DNA of 64,000 nucleotides from Myceligenerans pegani (GTDB taxonomy: Bacteria > Actinomycetota > Actinomycetes > Actinomycetales > Cellulomonadaceae): assembly GCF_014892515.1 (NCBI RefSeq), contig NZ_JADBGR010000082.1, positions 1 through 64,000 on the forward strand, read 5' to 3'. The translations under genes and the position numbers were made by a program. Below the pieces are notes generated by a model. It made no database searches, was not told the origin of the DNA, and saw nothing but the letters and a program-made list of their open reading frames with translations. Positions 19,160-27,998 of this stretch are shown one piece after another (the stretch's first letter is position 1; every line of letters begins with the position of its first letter).

Positions 19160-20155
19160 TCACCAGCGCAGTGCCGCCGTGTGCACGGGAGCGTCCCACA
19201 GCGCCTCGAGCTCGTCGTCCAGCCGCAGCACGGTGACCGACGCGCCCTGCATCTCCAGGGAGGTGACGTAGCTGCCCACGAGCGAGCGAGCCACGGTCAC
19301 GCCCCGCTGTTCGAGGAGGCGCCGCGCTCGACCATAGACCACGTAGAGCTCCGAGGCGGGGGTTCCGCCCATACCGTTGACGAACAGCAACACACGCTCG
19401 CCCGGCGACAGCTCGAGGTCGTCGGCGACCGGGTCGAGCAGCATCTGCGTCACCTCGTCCGCGGGGACCGCCTTCACCCGGCGCCGGCCGGGCTCACCGT
19501 GGATGCCGATGCCGATCTCCAGCTGGTCGTCCGGGAGGTCGAAGCTCGGCCCTCCCACGTGCGGGACGGTGCAGGCCGTGACGGCGACCCCCATGGTGCG
19601 CACGTTGTCCACCACGTGCTGCGCGATCCGGGTGACGTCGTCGAGGTCGCCGCCCTGCATCGCCGCCGCGCCGGCGATCTTCTCCACGCAGAGCGTCCCG
19701 GCCACGCCCCGGCGGCCCGCGGTGTAGGTCGAGTTCTCCACGGCGACGTCATCGTTCACCACGACCGTGGCGACGCGGGCACCGTCGGCCTCCGCGAGTT
19801 CTACGGCGAGGTCGAAGTTGAGTACGTCGCCCGTGTAGTTCTTCACGATCGCGAGCACACCCGCCCCGCCGTCGGCGGCGTGCAGCGCGGGCAGGATGCC
19901 GTCGGGCGTGGGCGACGTGAACACGGCACCCGGGACGGCGGCGTCGAGCATCCCGTCGCCGACGAAGCCGGTGTGCAGCGGCTCGTGGCCGGAGCCGCCG
20001 CCGCTGACCAGGCCGACCTTGCCGGTCGTGGCGCCGCCGACGCGGGTCACGTAGGTGGGGTCGTGATGCACCTGGACCAGGTCGGCGTGCGCGAGCGCGA
20101 ATCCGGCCAGCGAATCGGCGACGGCGTTCTCGGGATCGTTGAGCAGCTTCTTCAC
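19160..20155 (-). CDS. dhaK: Dihydroxyacetone kinase subunit DhaK
   Basis: Binds dihydroxyacetone covalently through a histidine. The 331-residue product has GLVSGGGSGHEPLH and the hemiaminal histidine in GIGIHGEPG, and ends near the family norm. The GTG at 20155 (KKLLNDPENAV) has an AAGGGA ribosome site; an ATG at 20191 would add 12 residues and sits directly on its ribosome site, so I prefer the GTG. First gene of dhaKLM; glycerol or dihydroxyacetone use is the likely role. Confidence 0.94.
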   Translation of the reverse strand: MKKLLNDPENAVADSLAGFALAHADLVQVHHDPTYVTRVGGATTGKVGLVSGGGSGHEPLHTGFVGDGMLDAAVPGAVFTSPTPDGILPALHAADGGAGVLAIVKNYTGDVLNFDLAVELAEADGARVATVVVNDDVAVENSTYTAGRRGVAGTLCVEKIAGAAAMQGGDLDDVTRIAQHVVDNVRTMGVAVTACTVPHVGGPSFDLPDDQLEIGIGIHGEPGRRRVKAVPADEVTQMLLDPVADDLELSPGERVLLFVNGMGGTPASELYVVYGRARRLLEQRGVTVARSLVGSYVTSLEMQGASVTVLRLDDELEALWDAPVHTAALRW

Positions 20156-20225
20156 GGCTGGTCCCTTCTTCGTCGACGCGGGCAGATCCATCCTCTCACC
20201 GGCGCCGCGGCGCGCGGGAGCCCGT

Positions 20226-21566
20226 TCACCGGCGCAGCAGCGCGCGGGCGTCCGCGACCGTGACGACGGAGCCGGTGACCAGCACGGCGCTGCCCACGCC
20301 GACGCCGACGACGTCGCCCGCCTCCGCCAGGTCCGTCGCGACCTGGATCGCCTCGGCGAGGTCGGCCGCGACGTGCACGCGGTCCTCACCGAAGACGTCG
20401 TTCGCCACGTCGGCCAGTTCCTCCGGCTCCATCGACCGCTCGTTGGTGTTCCGCGTGACCACGATCTCCGCGAGCACCGGTTCGAGGACGGCGAGGAGCG
20501 CCTCGGCGTCCTTGTCGGCCATGATCCCGACGACGCCGACGACACGGTGCAGGTCGAACGCCTCCTCGAGCGCCTCGACCATGGCCTCCGCGCCGGCGGG
20601 GTTGTGGGCGGCGTCGACGATCGTCGTCGGGCTGGATCGCACGACCTCCAGCCGGCCCGGGCTGGTGACCTGCCCGAACCCGGCCTCGACGACGCCGCCG
20701 TCGAGCGCCTTGCCGCCGCTGATGAGCGCCTCGGTCGCGGCGAGCGCGAGCAGGGCGTTGTGCGCCTGGTGCGCGCCGTGCAGGGGCACGTACACGTCCG
20801 TGTAGAGGCCTCCGGGGGTGCGCAGGGCGACGAGCTGGCCGCCGACGGCGAGCTGCCGGCCGGCGACCTCCAGGTCGACGCCCTCGCGGATCAAGCGGGC
20901 GCCCGTCCGCTCGGCGCGCGCCAGGATCTCGGCGTCGGCGTCCTCACGCTGGGCGGCGACGATCGCCGTCGCGCCGTCCTTGATGATCCCGGCCTTCTCC
21001 GCGGCGATCTCGGCGATGCTGTGGCCGAGCCACTTCTCGTGGTCCATCGCGACGGGGGTGAGGACGGCGACCGGGGCGTCGACGACGTTCGTGGAATCCC
21101 AGCTGCCGCCCAGGCCCACCTCGATGACAGCGACGTCGACGGGCGCGTCGGCGAACGCGGCGATCGCCATGACGGTCAGGACCTCGAAGAAGCTCAGCGG
21201 CGGGCCGCCGTCGGCCTCGGACTCGCGGTCGGCCACGCCGATGTACGGCGCGACGTCCTCGAAGACCTCGACGAAGCGGTCCTCGTCGAGCGGTTCCCCG
21301 TCGATCTGGATGCGCTCGGTCACGCTGGCCAGGTGCGGGCTGGTGAACAGGCCGGTGCGCAGGCCGTGCTCGCGGACCAGGGACTCGATCATGCGGGCCG
21401 TGGAGGACTTGCCGTTGGTGCCGGTGATGTGGATCGCCCGGAACGCGCGGTGGGGGTCGCCCAGCAGTTCGAGCACGCGCTCGACGCGTGCCATGGTGGG
21501 GTCGATCTTGTGCTCGGGCATCCGGGAGAAGATCTCCCGGCTCACGGTCTTGAAGGCGTCGCTCAC
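20226..21566 (-). CDS. folC: Folylpolyglutamate synthase / dihydrofolate synthase
   Basis: Adds glutamates to folates and may also make dihydrofolate. The 446-residue protein has the ATP loop HITGTNGKSSTARM, the metal/ATP block EVGLGGSWDSTN and the DAAHNPAGAEAM motif of the C-terminal domain. The GTG at 21566 (SDAFKTVSREIF) is taken as start because upstream sequence has no conserved features. In relatives folC is followed by DUF4233; here dhaKLM and a TetR gene lie between. Confidence 0.94.
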   Translation of the reverse strand: MSDAFKTVSREIFSRMPEHKIDPTMARVERVLELLGDPHRAFRAIHITGTNGKSSTARMIESLVREHGLRTGLFTSPHLASVTERIQIDGEPLDEDRFVEVFEDVAPYIGVADRESEADGGPPLSFFEVLTVMAIAAFADAPVDVAVIEVGLGGSWDSTNVVDAPVAVLTPVAMDHEKWLGHSIAEIAAEKAGIIKDGATAIVAAQREDADAEILARAERTGARLIREGVDLEVAGRQLAVGGQLVALRTPGGLYTDVYVPLHGAHQAHNALLALAATEALISGGKALDGGVVEAGFGQVTSPGRLEVVRSSPTTIVDAAHNPAGAEAMVEALEEAFDLHRVVGVVGIMADKDAEALLAVLEPVLAEIVVTRNTNERSMEPEELADVANDVFGEDRVHVAADLAEAIQVATDLAEAGDVVGVGVGSAVLVTGSVVTVADARALLRR

Positions 21567-21732
21567 GAGACGAGGATAAGTGGGCGGGCGCCACCCGGGC
21601 GGACGGGTCCGCCCCGTTCCGCCGGTCGTCGCATCACGTCGTCGATGCCGGGTCGTTCGTCGCACCACCATGGGTACCGGTGCATCGAGGTGGACCTGGG
21701 ACGGGTGAGACCCGACCGGATACCCTCGCCCT

Positions 21733-21849
21733 GTGGCCGACGACACTGCGACCAGCCGGTATGTCACGTTCGGCGGCGTCGCCGAGCTGTCACGGGTCCC
21801 ATCGTCCATCCCGATGCTCGTGGTGCCCTTGGGACGCGAGCGCCGGTGA
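21733..21849 (+). CDS. Possible 38-residue leaderless small ORF
   Basis: Within the 335-bp gap between folC and the broken methyltransferase gene (21567-21901), a GTG at 21733 follows a TACCCT -10-like element by six bases and opens a 38-codon frame (VADDTATSRYVTFGG...). I know no homologue. It could be a small protein, the 5' remnant of a decayed gene, or chance. Nothing else is seen in this gap. Confidence 0.2.
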   Translation: MADDTATSRYVTFGGVAELSRVPSSIPMLVVPLGRERR

Positions 21850-21901
21850 TCGTCGATATCGGCGACCCCGGCGCTCGCCTCGGAGCCGGGTAGCGACCCC
21901 G

Positions 21902-22385
21902 CTACATCAGGCCCGCGAGTCGGTACAGCACCAGGCCGCCCGCCACGGCGACGTTCAGGCTCGCACCCCAGCCGGCCATCGGGATCTCGACGCATTCGTC
22001 GATGTCGGCGAGGACGTCGTCGGGCACGCCGTGGTGCTCGTGGCCAAGCAGCACAACCGTGGTCCCCGTAGCGGCGCCGAGGCGCGGGAGCGGCGTCGCG
22101 CCGTCGGCCAGTTCCGCCGCGAGCACGCGGCGGCCGGCGCTGCGCTGTCTGTCGAGCCACTCCTCGGTGGAAGGTGCGACCCAGTGAATGCACGGTCGCC
22201 GACCGCGCAGTGTGTCGCTGGTGGCGAGGACGTTGCGGTCGTACGGCGTGCGCGGCACGGCCTGCACGCCCCCACCGCGTCGCAGGTGCGCGGCAGGGTC
22301 CCGAGGTTCGCGTCGTAGGCGACCCACAGGGGCGCGATGATCAGGCGGTCCCAGCAGCCGTGCCGACCGCCACGTCGCCGGGACG
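21902..22385 (-). pseudogene. Frameshifted SpoU/TrmH-family RNA methyltransferase
   Basis: Two frames together give a SpoU-type methyltransferase. The N-terminal part, LIIAPLWVAYDANLGTLP then RTCDAVGAC, is in one frame; the rest, from AVPRTPYDRN to the C-terminal SAM-knot block IPMAGWGASLNVAVAGG, is in another. Restoring one base near 22259-22266 joins them. The N-terminal frame also has no ATG or GTG between the upstream stop and the conserved part, so the start seems lost too. Either a decayed gene or a sequencing error at one site. Confidence 0.75.
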
Positions 22386-23030
22386 TCAGCCGTAGATCTT
22401 TTCCGCGTAGCTCGGGCCGTAGTGCTGCTCCACCTCGGCGAGGGTCTGGTCCTTGCGCTCGAGTGCCTGGGAGATGACGGCGCGGCGCGGCGCGGCGTCG
22501 GGCTCCCACGACTCCGGGTCCCACGCCCTCGAACGCAGGAACGCCTTCGAGCAGTGGTAGAACACCTCGGCGATCTCGACCTCCAGGCCGATCACCGGGA
22601 CGTGGTTCCGGACCCGGAGGTCCGCGAACCAGGGTGCGTCGCGGACCATGCGGGCGGTGCCGTTGACCCGGAGCGTGTCGCCGCGGCCGGGGACGACGAA
22701 GATGAGCCCGATGCGCGGGTCCGCCAGCAGGTTGTGGAAGCCGTCGGCGCGGCGGTTGCCGGGACGCTCGGGGATCGCGAGCGTGCGGTCGTCGAGCACG
22801 ATCGCGAACGACCCGGCCGGGTCGCCCTTGGGCGACACGTCGAGGCCGCCGTCCGGGTCGGCCGTCGCGACGAAGCCGAGCGAGGACGCGGCCAGGAACT
22901 CCCTGTCGAGCTCGTGCAGGGCGGTGCGCACCTTGTCTCGCGCCGGATACGTCGCCTGCCCGACGATGCCTTCCAGCTCCGTGACGGACGTGATCGGGGT
23001 ACCGAACCGGGAAGTCGCTTCAGCAGTCAT
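22386..23030 (-). CDS. Pyridoxamine 5'-phosphate oxidase-type flavoprotein
   Basis: FMN-dependent split-barrel protein, resembling the actinobacterial MSMEG_1061-type PPOX group. The 214-residue protein has FVATADPDGGLDVSPKGDP (flavin phosphate region), ALAIPERPGNRRADGFHN-like block (LAIPERPGNRRADGF) and a C-terminal region with a YHCSKAF motif. It could oxidise or reduce a small molecule with FMN; an F420-using member cannot be excluded. Its stop is directly beside the broken methyltransferase gene. Confidence 0.82.
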   Translation of the reverse strand: MTAEATSRFGTPITSVTELEGIVGQATYPARDKVRTALHELDREFLAASSLGFVATADPDGGLDVSPKGDPAGSFAIVLDDRTLAIPERPGNRRADGFHNLLADPRIGLIFVVPGRGDTLRVNGTARMVRDAPWFADLRVRNHVPVIGLEVEIAEVFYHCSKAFLRSRAWDPESWEPDAAPRRAVISQALERKDQTLAEVEQHYGPSYAEKIYG

Positions 23031-23129
23031 GCCGTCAACGTATCCGTGCCGTCGAGCACATGGAACTCCTCGAGCGCCTTTCGAGGTGCTCTGCCCTGGC
23101 CGCTGCCCTCGGCCGTGCGGCCTGAGCCC

Positions 23130-23741
23130 TCACCCGAGCCAGCCCTGTCGTCGGGCCGCCGAGACCGCCGCGGTGCGGTCCTGGACGTCCAGCTTGGCGA
23201 AGACGCGGATCAGGTGGGTCTTCACGGTGGCCTCCGCGATGAACAGCCGGGTGCCGATCTCCGCGTTGGAGTGGCCGCTCGCGACCAGCGTGAGCACCTC
23301 GACCTCGCGCGGCGTGAGCCGCTCGGCCCGGACCGAGGACACGAGGCGCGTGGCCACGCTCGGCGCCAGCACCGTCTCGCCCCGCGCCGCCGACCGGACG
23401 CCGGCGACCAGGTCCGCGCGGGGCGTGTCCTTGAGCAGGTAGCCCGTGGCACCGGCCTCGACCGCGCGCAGGATGTCGGCGTCGGTGTCGTACGTGGTCA
23501 GCACGACGACGCGCGGCGGGCTGTCGACCGCACGGATCCGGGCCGTGGCCCCGACGCCGTCGAGCACCGGCATCCGGAGATCCATGAGAACGACGTCCGG
23601 CGCGAGTTCGCCGGCCAGTGCGACCGCCTCCGCGCCGTCGCTCGCCTCACCGACCACCTCGAGGTCGGGTTCGACGCTCAGCATGCCGACCAGGCCCGAG
23701 CGCACCACGGGGTGGTCGTCCGCCACCAGCACCCGGATCAT
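23130..23741 (-). CDS. NarL/LuxR-family response regulator
   Basis: Receiver domain with phospho-acceptor D54 (VVLMDLRMP) and a C-terminal LuxR-type helix-turn-helix (LTPREVEVLTLVASG, AEATVKTHL). 203 residues, usual length. The ATG overlaps the kinase stop by four bases (ATGA), so kinase and regulator are coupled. Last gene of the ATPase-permease-kinase-regulator operon; likely controls that operon. Confidence 0.93.
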   Translation of the reverse strand: MIRVLVADDHPVVRSGLVGMLSVEPDLEVVGEASDGAEAVALAGELAPDVVLMDLRMPVLDGVGATARIRAVDSPPRVVVLTTYDTDADILRAVEAGATGYLLKDTPRADLVAGVRSAARGETVLAPSVATRLVSSVRAERLTPREVEVLTLVASGHSNAEIGTRLFIAEATVKTHLIRVFAKLDVQDRTAAVSAARRQGWLG

Positions 23742-25024
23742 CCGCGCTCCCCTTGGCTCTCGCCGTCGTGCAGCGGCAGCCGAACCGCCAGCACCGTGCC
23801 GCCCGTCTCCCCGGGACCGATCGACAGGCTGCCGCCCGCCGTCGTGACGCGCTCCCGCATGCCCGAGAGCCCGAAACCCTCGCCGGCGACGAACCCGAAT
23901 CCCTCGGGGAGTCCGCGTCCGTCGTCGGACACCTCGAGCAGCACCGTATCGTCCACGCGGGTCAGCCGGACCTCGACCGCGCTCGCCGCGGCGTGGCGCC
24001 GCACGTTGGCGAGCCCTTCCTGGGCCACCCGCAGCAGTACCACCTCGGCGGACGGCGGCAACCCCAGGACGCCGTCGGCGACGAACCACGCCTGCAGGCC
24101 GGTCTCGTCGCCGAACCTGGCCACGAGCCGGCCGAGCGCCTCGGCCAGCGACTGCTCCTTCAGCGGCGCCGGCGCGAACGCCGCGACGAGCGCCCTGGCC
24201 TCGGCGAGGTTGTCGCGCGCGGTCTCCTCGATCAGGCCGAGCCGGTCGCGCGCCGCCTCGGCGCCGTCGTCGGCGTCCAGCACCGCCGACGCCGCCTGCG
24301 CCTGCATGACGACGCTCGTGAAGCCCTGCGCGAGCGTGTCGTGGATCTCGCGGGCGATCCGGGCCCGCTCGGCCTCCACGCCGGCCGCGTGATGCGACCG
24401 CGCCAGGGCGTCCTGCGCAGCGCGGAGCTCGTCGACGAGACGCGCGTGCTCCTCACCCTGCCGCATGGTCCACGCGACCCATATGCCCAGCCCGACGGCG
24501 AACAGCAGGACCACGCCCATCTGCGCCGGCACGACGATCACCGCTTCCGGTGCGAAGCCCACGCGGATCAGGATCCCCAGGCTCGCCGCCAGCGCGAGCG
24601 CCGCGCTGACGACGACCGCCCAGCGGCGCCGTTCGAGCAGCATCCAGGCATGTGAGAACGCCACGAACAACAGCAGCGGCGCGCTCCCCGAGCTCGCGGT
24701 CGCCGTTCCGGTGCCGATCACGAGCACCACGACGTACGCCGCGGCAGCCGACTGGTTCCGCGAGCGCGCCGCACGGCCGCCCCAGACCGCGTAGGCGATG
24801 CCGATCGCGGCGATGGCCACGTACGACAGCAACAGGTCGGCGCCCCGTGCCCCCTCGACGGCGATCTGGATCGCGGTCAGGATCAGGATCGCGACGAACA
24901 CGACGTCCCACCACACGACGATCCGGTCCCAGGCGGCGTACGGCCCGTCGGGAGCCGGCGGGGCGGCGTCGCTCCGGACGCCCGCGCGTTCCTCGTCGCC
25001 GTCCGCCGTCGCCTCACCCGTCAT
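23738..25024 (-). CDS. Sensor histidine kinase (HisKA_3 type)
   Basis: Membrane sensor with about five to six N-terminal membrane segments (residues 35-185), then the phospho-acceptor H228 in ARIAREIHDTLAQGF and an ATPase domain with DDGRGLPEGFGF and GLSGMRERV. 428 residues. Its start overlaps the ABC permease end by 11 bases and its stop overlaps the regulator start. The layout resembles kinases that sense membrane-active compounds or an exporter's own state. Confidence 0.92.
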   Translation of the reverse strand: MTGEATADGDEERAGVRSDAAPPAPDGPYAAWDRIVVWWDVVFVAILILTAIQIAVEGARGADLLLSYVAIAAIGIAYAVWGGRAARSRNQSAAAAYVVVLVIGTGTATASSGSAPLLLFVAFSHAWMLLERRRWAVVVSAALALAASLGILIRVGFAPEAVIVVPAQMGVVLLFAVGLGIWVAWTMRQGEEHARLVDELRAAQDALARSHHAAGVEAERARIAREIHDTLAQGFTSVVMQAQAASAVLDADDGAEAARDRLGLIEETARDNLAEARALVAAFAPAPLKEQSLAEALGRLVARFGDETGLQAWFVADGVLGLPPSAEVVLLRVAQEGLANVRRHAAASAVEVRLTRVDDTVLLEVSDDGRGLPEGFGFVAGEGFGLSGMRERVTTAGGSLSIGPGETGGTVLAVRLPLHDGESQGERG

Positions 25025-25883
25025 CGCGCCTCCGCCAGCGGAAGGTCCGCACTCCGATCACGAGTCCCAGGATGAGCCACAGGGCCAGGACCGTCGCGAC
25101 GAGGAGGTGCTGCCACTCCCCCGTGGTCTCGACCGCGGCGAACTCGTCGGGCAGGAACACCGACCGCATGCCCTGGGCCAGCCACTTCAGCGGGAACAGT
25201 TGCGCGACCTGCTGCATCCAGTCGGGCAGGGACGGGTACGGGAAGAACACCCCGGAGATGAACTGGAGCACCAGGACGACGGGGGTCACCACCGCGGACG
25301 CCGAGCGCCCGGACCGCGGCACCGTCGAGAACGCCACGCCGCAGACCGCGCCGCTCGCGGTCCCGAGCGCGAACACCCAGGCGAACGTCCACCAGCGGTC
25401 GCCGTCGGGCAGCGGGACGTCGAACGCGAGGCTCGCGAGCGCGATCAGGGCCGCCGTCTGCACGACCGAGACCAGGAGCACCTGCCCCACCTTGCCGAGG
25501 AAGTACGAGAGTGCCGGGAGGGGCGTGGCGCGCAACCGTTTGAGCGTGCCGTCGTCCCGCTCGACGGCGATAGAGATCGCCATGGTCTGGAAGCTCGACA
25601 GCATGACGCCGGTGGCGACCATGCCGGGCAGGAAGTACTGCGCGAAGTTGATCTCCACGGGACCGGCGCCGATGTCGAACACCTGGTCCTCGCCGCCGAA
25701 CACCGAGGCGAAGATCGCCATCATGATCAGCGGGTAGGCGAAGATGAAGATCATCGCGTCGCGTTCGCGGACGAAGCCGAGCAGCTCCACGCGGGTGCGC
25801 ACGAGACCGAGCGCGAGCGGGCCGGGCAGACGGGGGCGGGTCGGGGAGGTGCCGGGAACCCTGTCGCGGGTGCTGGTCGTCAT
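25014..25883 (-). CDS. ABC-2 type transporter permease
   Basis: Membrane half of an ABC exporter, with six predicted segments and the ABC-2 family block FISGVFFPYPSLPDW. 289 residues. The start overlaps the ATPase stop by four bases (ATGA). The substrate is unknown; drug or lipid export is the usual role of this class. Confidence 0.9.
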   Translation of the reverse strand: MTTSTRDRVPGTSPTRPRLPGPLALGLVRTRVELLGFVRERDAMIFIFAYPLIMMAIFASVFGGEDQVFDIGAGPVEINFAQYFLPGMVATGVMLSSFQTMAISIAVERDDGTLKRLRATPLPALSYFLGKVGQVLLVSVVQTAALIALASLAFDVPLPDGDRWWTFAWVFALGTASGAVCGVAFSTVPRSGRSASAVVTPVVLVLQFISGVFFPYPSLPDWMQQVAQLFPLKWLAQGMRSVFLPDEFAAVETTGEWQHLLVATVLALWLILGLVIGVRTFRWRRRDDG

Positions 25884-26893
25884 CGCCGTGCCTCACTGCT
25901 CTCGTCGCTGCTTCCGGCGCTGGTCTCCGCACCGGTCCCGGCGCCTTCCTCGGCCGCGGTGCGCCCGCCGCCGATGAGGTCCAGGTACACGTCCTCGAGG
26001 GTCGGCCGGGTGATGGTGAGCCCTGGGATCTCACCGCCGGGACCGCCGATCTCGCGCGCGAGCCGGGCCACCGCCTCGGTGGGTCGGTCGGTGCGGAGCG
26101 ATCGCCGCGCACCGCCGTCCAGCCAGCTGACCAGCGGCGTGCGCGCGTCCGGGCCGCCCAGGCTGTCCGGCGCCCCGGAGGCGACGACCGTTCCGTGGTC
26201 GATGACGACGACGCGGTCGGCGAGGTACGCCGCCTCCTCCAGGTAGTGGGTGGTCAGCAGGATCGTGGCGCCGTCGTCCCGCAGTCCGGTCACGAGGTCC
26301 CAGAACGAGCGGCGCGCCTGCGGGTCGAAGCCGGTGGTGGGCTCGTCGAGGAAGAGCAGGTCGGGCCTGCCCACGATGCCGAGCGCGACGTCGAGCCGCC
26401 TGCGCTGCCCGCCCGACAGCGCGCGCGTCCGCTTGCGCGCGTGCTCGGTGAGGCCGACGGCCTCGATCACCTCGGCGGGTTCTCCCGGAACCGGGTAGTA
26501 CCGCGCCGTGGCGCCGACCATCTCGGCGACGGTGAGCTCGCCCAGGTCGCGCGAGTCCTGCTGCACGACGCCGATGCGGGCACGCCAGGCGCGGCCGGCT
26601 CGCGCGGGGTCCTCACCCAGTACGGAGACCTCCCCGGCGTCGCGATCGCGGAAGCCCTCCAGGATCTCGACGGTGGTGGTCTTCCCCGCGCCGTTGGGGC
26701 CGAGCACGGCGAAGATCTCGCCGCGCTCGACGTGCAGGTCGAGGCCGTCGACGGCCGCGACGCGCGCGGTTCCTCCCGCGCCGCGCGACCGGTACGTCTT
26801 GCGCAGCCCGCGCACGCTCACTGCCGTATCGCGGGGGCGCACCCGCTCCACCGTTCCGCGCACTGGCGCCCGTTCCGTCTGCATGCCCACCAT
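25880..26893 (-). CDS. ABC transporter ATP-binding protein (DrrA-like)
   Basis: ATPase with Walker A GPNGAGKTTT, the Q-loop VVQQDSRDLG, signature LSGGQRRRLDVAL and Walker B LLFLDEPTTG, followed by a C-terminal extension of about 100 residues seen in DrrA-type exporters. 337 residues from the ATG at 26893; an ATG at 26884 is also possible and I cannot decide. First gene of a four-gene unit with permease, kinase and regulator. Confidence 0.92.
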   Translation of the reverse strand: MVGMQTERAPVRGTVERVRPRDTAVSVRGLRKTYRSRGAGGTARVAAVDGLDLHVERGEIFAVLGPNGAGKTTTVEILEGFRDRDAGEVSVLGEDPARAGRAWRARIGVVQQDSRDLGELTVAEMVGATARYYPVPGEPAEVIEAVGLTEHARKRTRALSGGQRRRLDVALGIVGRPDLLFLDEPTTGFDPQARRSFWDLVTGLRDDGATILLTTHYLEEAAYLADRVVVIDHGTVVASGAPDSLGGPDARTPLVSWLDGGARRSLRTDRPTEAVARLAREIGGPGGEIPGLTITRPTLEDVYLDLIGGGRTAAEEGAGTGAETSAGSSDESSEARR

Positions 26894-27025
26894 GCTTTCG
26901 CGCGCCAGGCCTCGGCCACCACCACCGGCCGGTCGGATCCCGTGTCCACCGAACGATGGACCCGGCAGGTTACGGCCCGCCGGCGCCGAGGACGGCCGGC
27001 ACGTGGGCCGGCACGCGCGACTCGC

Positions 27026-27961
27026 TCAGCGCGGCCCTCGCAGCCTCCACCCCGCCACCGCCACGCCGACGACCGGCGCGATCACCCACAGGGACACCGG
27101 CCCGTGCGAGCCCGGATCGATCAGCGTGAGCCAAAGGTGCTCCCCCAGCACCCGGAGCGGCTCGAACGGGTAGGCACGCAGGACCTCCGCACCCATGTGC
27201 ACCTGCTGCAGCGCCGCGGAGATCGCCGGCCGCAGCGACTGCGCGACCCACACGAGCGTGAGCGCCGGCGCCCACAGGACCCACGTCCACGGCCGCCCAG
27301 CGGCGACACTCGTCCCGAGCGCCACGCCCACCAGCACCGCCAGGAACCAGCTCGTCACCAGCGGCGCCACGGGAGAGGCAGGCCCAGCGAAGGCCGATGC
27401 GACGATCAGCAGCGCGTCGTGCGCGAAGGCGATCGGCACCGCGACGGCGCACGCGCGGAGCCAGACCGGCCCGAGGGCGGCAAGCAGCCCGAGCGCGAGG
27501 CCGCCGGCCGTGGCCGCCAGGGCGACGACGGTGAGCCCCGCGACGATCTCGGAGCCCGCCGACGCACCGCTCGGCCACCAGCCGGCCATGGAGCCCCCGG
27601 CCAGGAGGAACGTCCCCACCGCGGTGCCGAGGGTCCCGACGACGGCCGCCACGGCCGCCCACCGGACGGTGGACCACCGACCGCCGACGACGCCGACGAC
27701 GCCGCGATCGGCCTCGACACCGCCACCTCCACTGAACCGCCGCACGAGGACCACCAGGTACCCCGCGGCGGCTCCCCCGGCGATCATGCCGGTGACGAAG
27801 CTCGGCAGCCCGGACAGGCTCGACCCGTCGACGCGGGCGAGGAGGAACGCCTGGGGCGCGACCGCGACGGCCAGCCAGGCCGCGGGCGCGGCGAGCAGTG
27901 CGCCCAGCACCCACCCGTACCGCGGCACCGTGGCAGGATCACCCACGCGTAGCTCACTCAC
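27026..27961 (-). CDS. Multi-pass membrane protein of unknown function
   Basis: I do not recognise it. The 311-residue protein has about eight predicted hydrophobic segments, an Ala/Val/Gly-rich make-up, and no motif I can name. It starts at GTG 27961 (SELRVGD) with a weak CAGGAT ribosome site. It lies 37 bp downstream of ileS on the same strand and may be read with it. Confidence 0.65.
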   Translation of the reverse strand: MSELRVGDPATVPRYGWVLGALLAAPAAWLAVAVAPQAFLLARVDGSSLSGLPSFVTGMIAGGAAAGYLVVLVRRFSGGGGVEADRGVVGVVGGRWSTVRWAAVAAVVGTLGTAVGTFLLAGGSMAGWWPSGASAGSEIVAGLTVVALAATAGGLALGLLAALGPVWLRACAVAVPIAFAHDALLIVASAFAGPASPVAPLVTSWFLAVLVGVALGTSVAAGRPWTWVLWAPALTLVWVAQSLRPAISAALQQVHMGAEVLRAYPFEPLRVLGEHLWLTLIDPGSHGPVSLWVIAPVVGVAVAGWRLRGPR

Positions 27962-27998
27962 GCGGGCGATCCTGGCAAAATATCTCCATTCAGGTCAA

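Noticed and set aside
23738-26893. Bacitracin-type BceAB-BceRS module
   Set aside because: The permease is a six-segment ABC-2 protein, not the ten-segment FtsX-type permease with a large outside loop that BceB needs.
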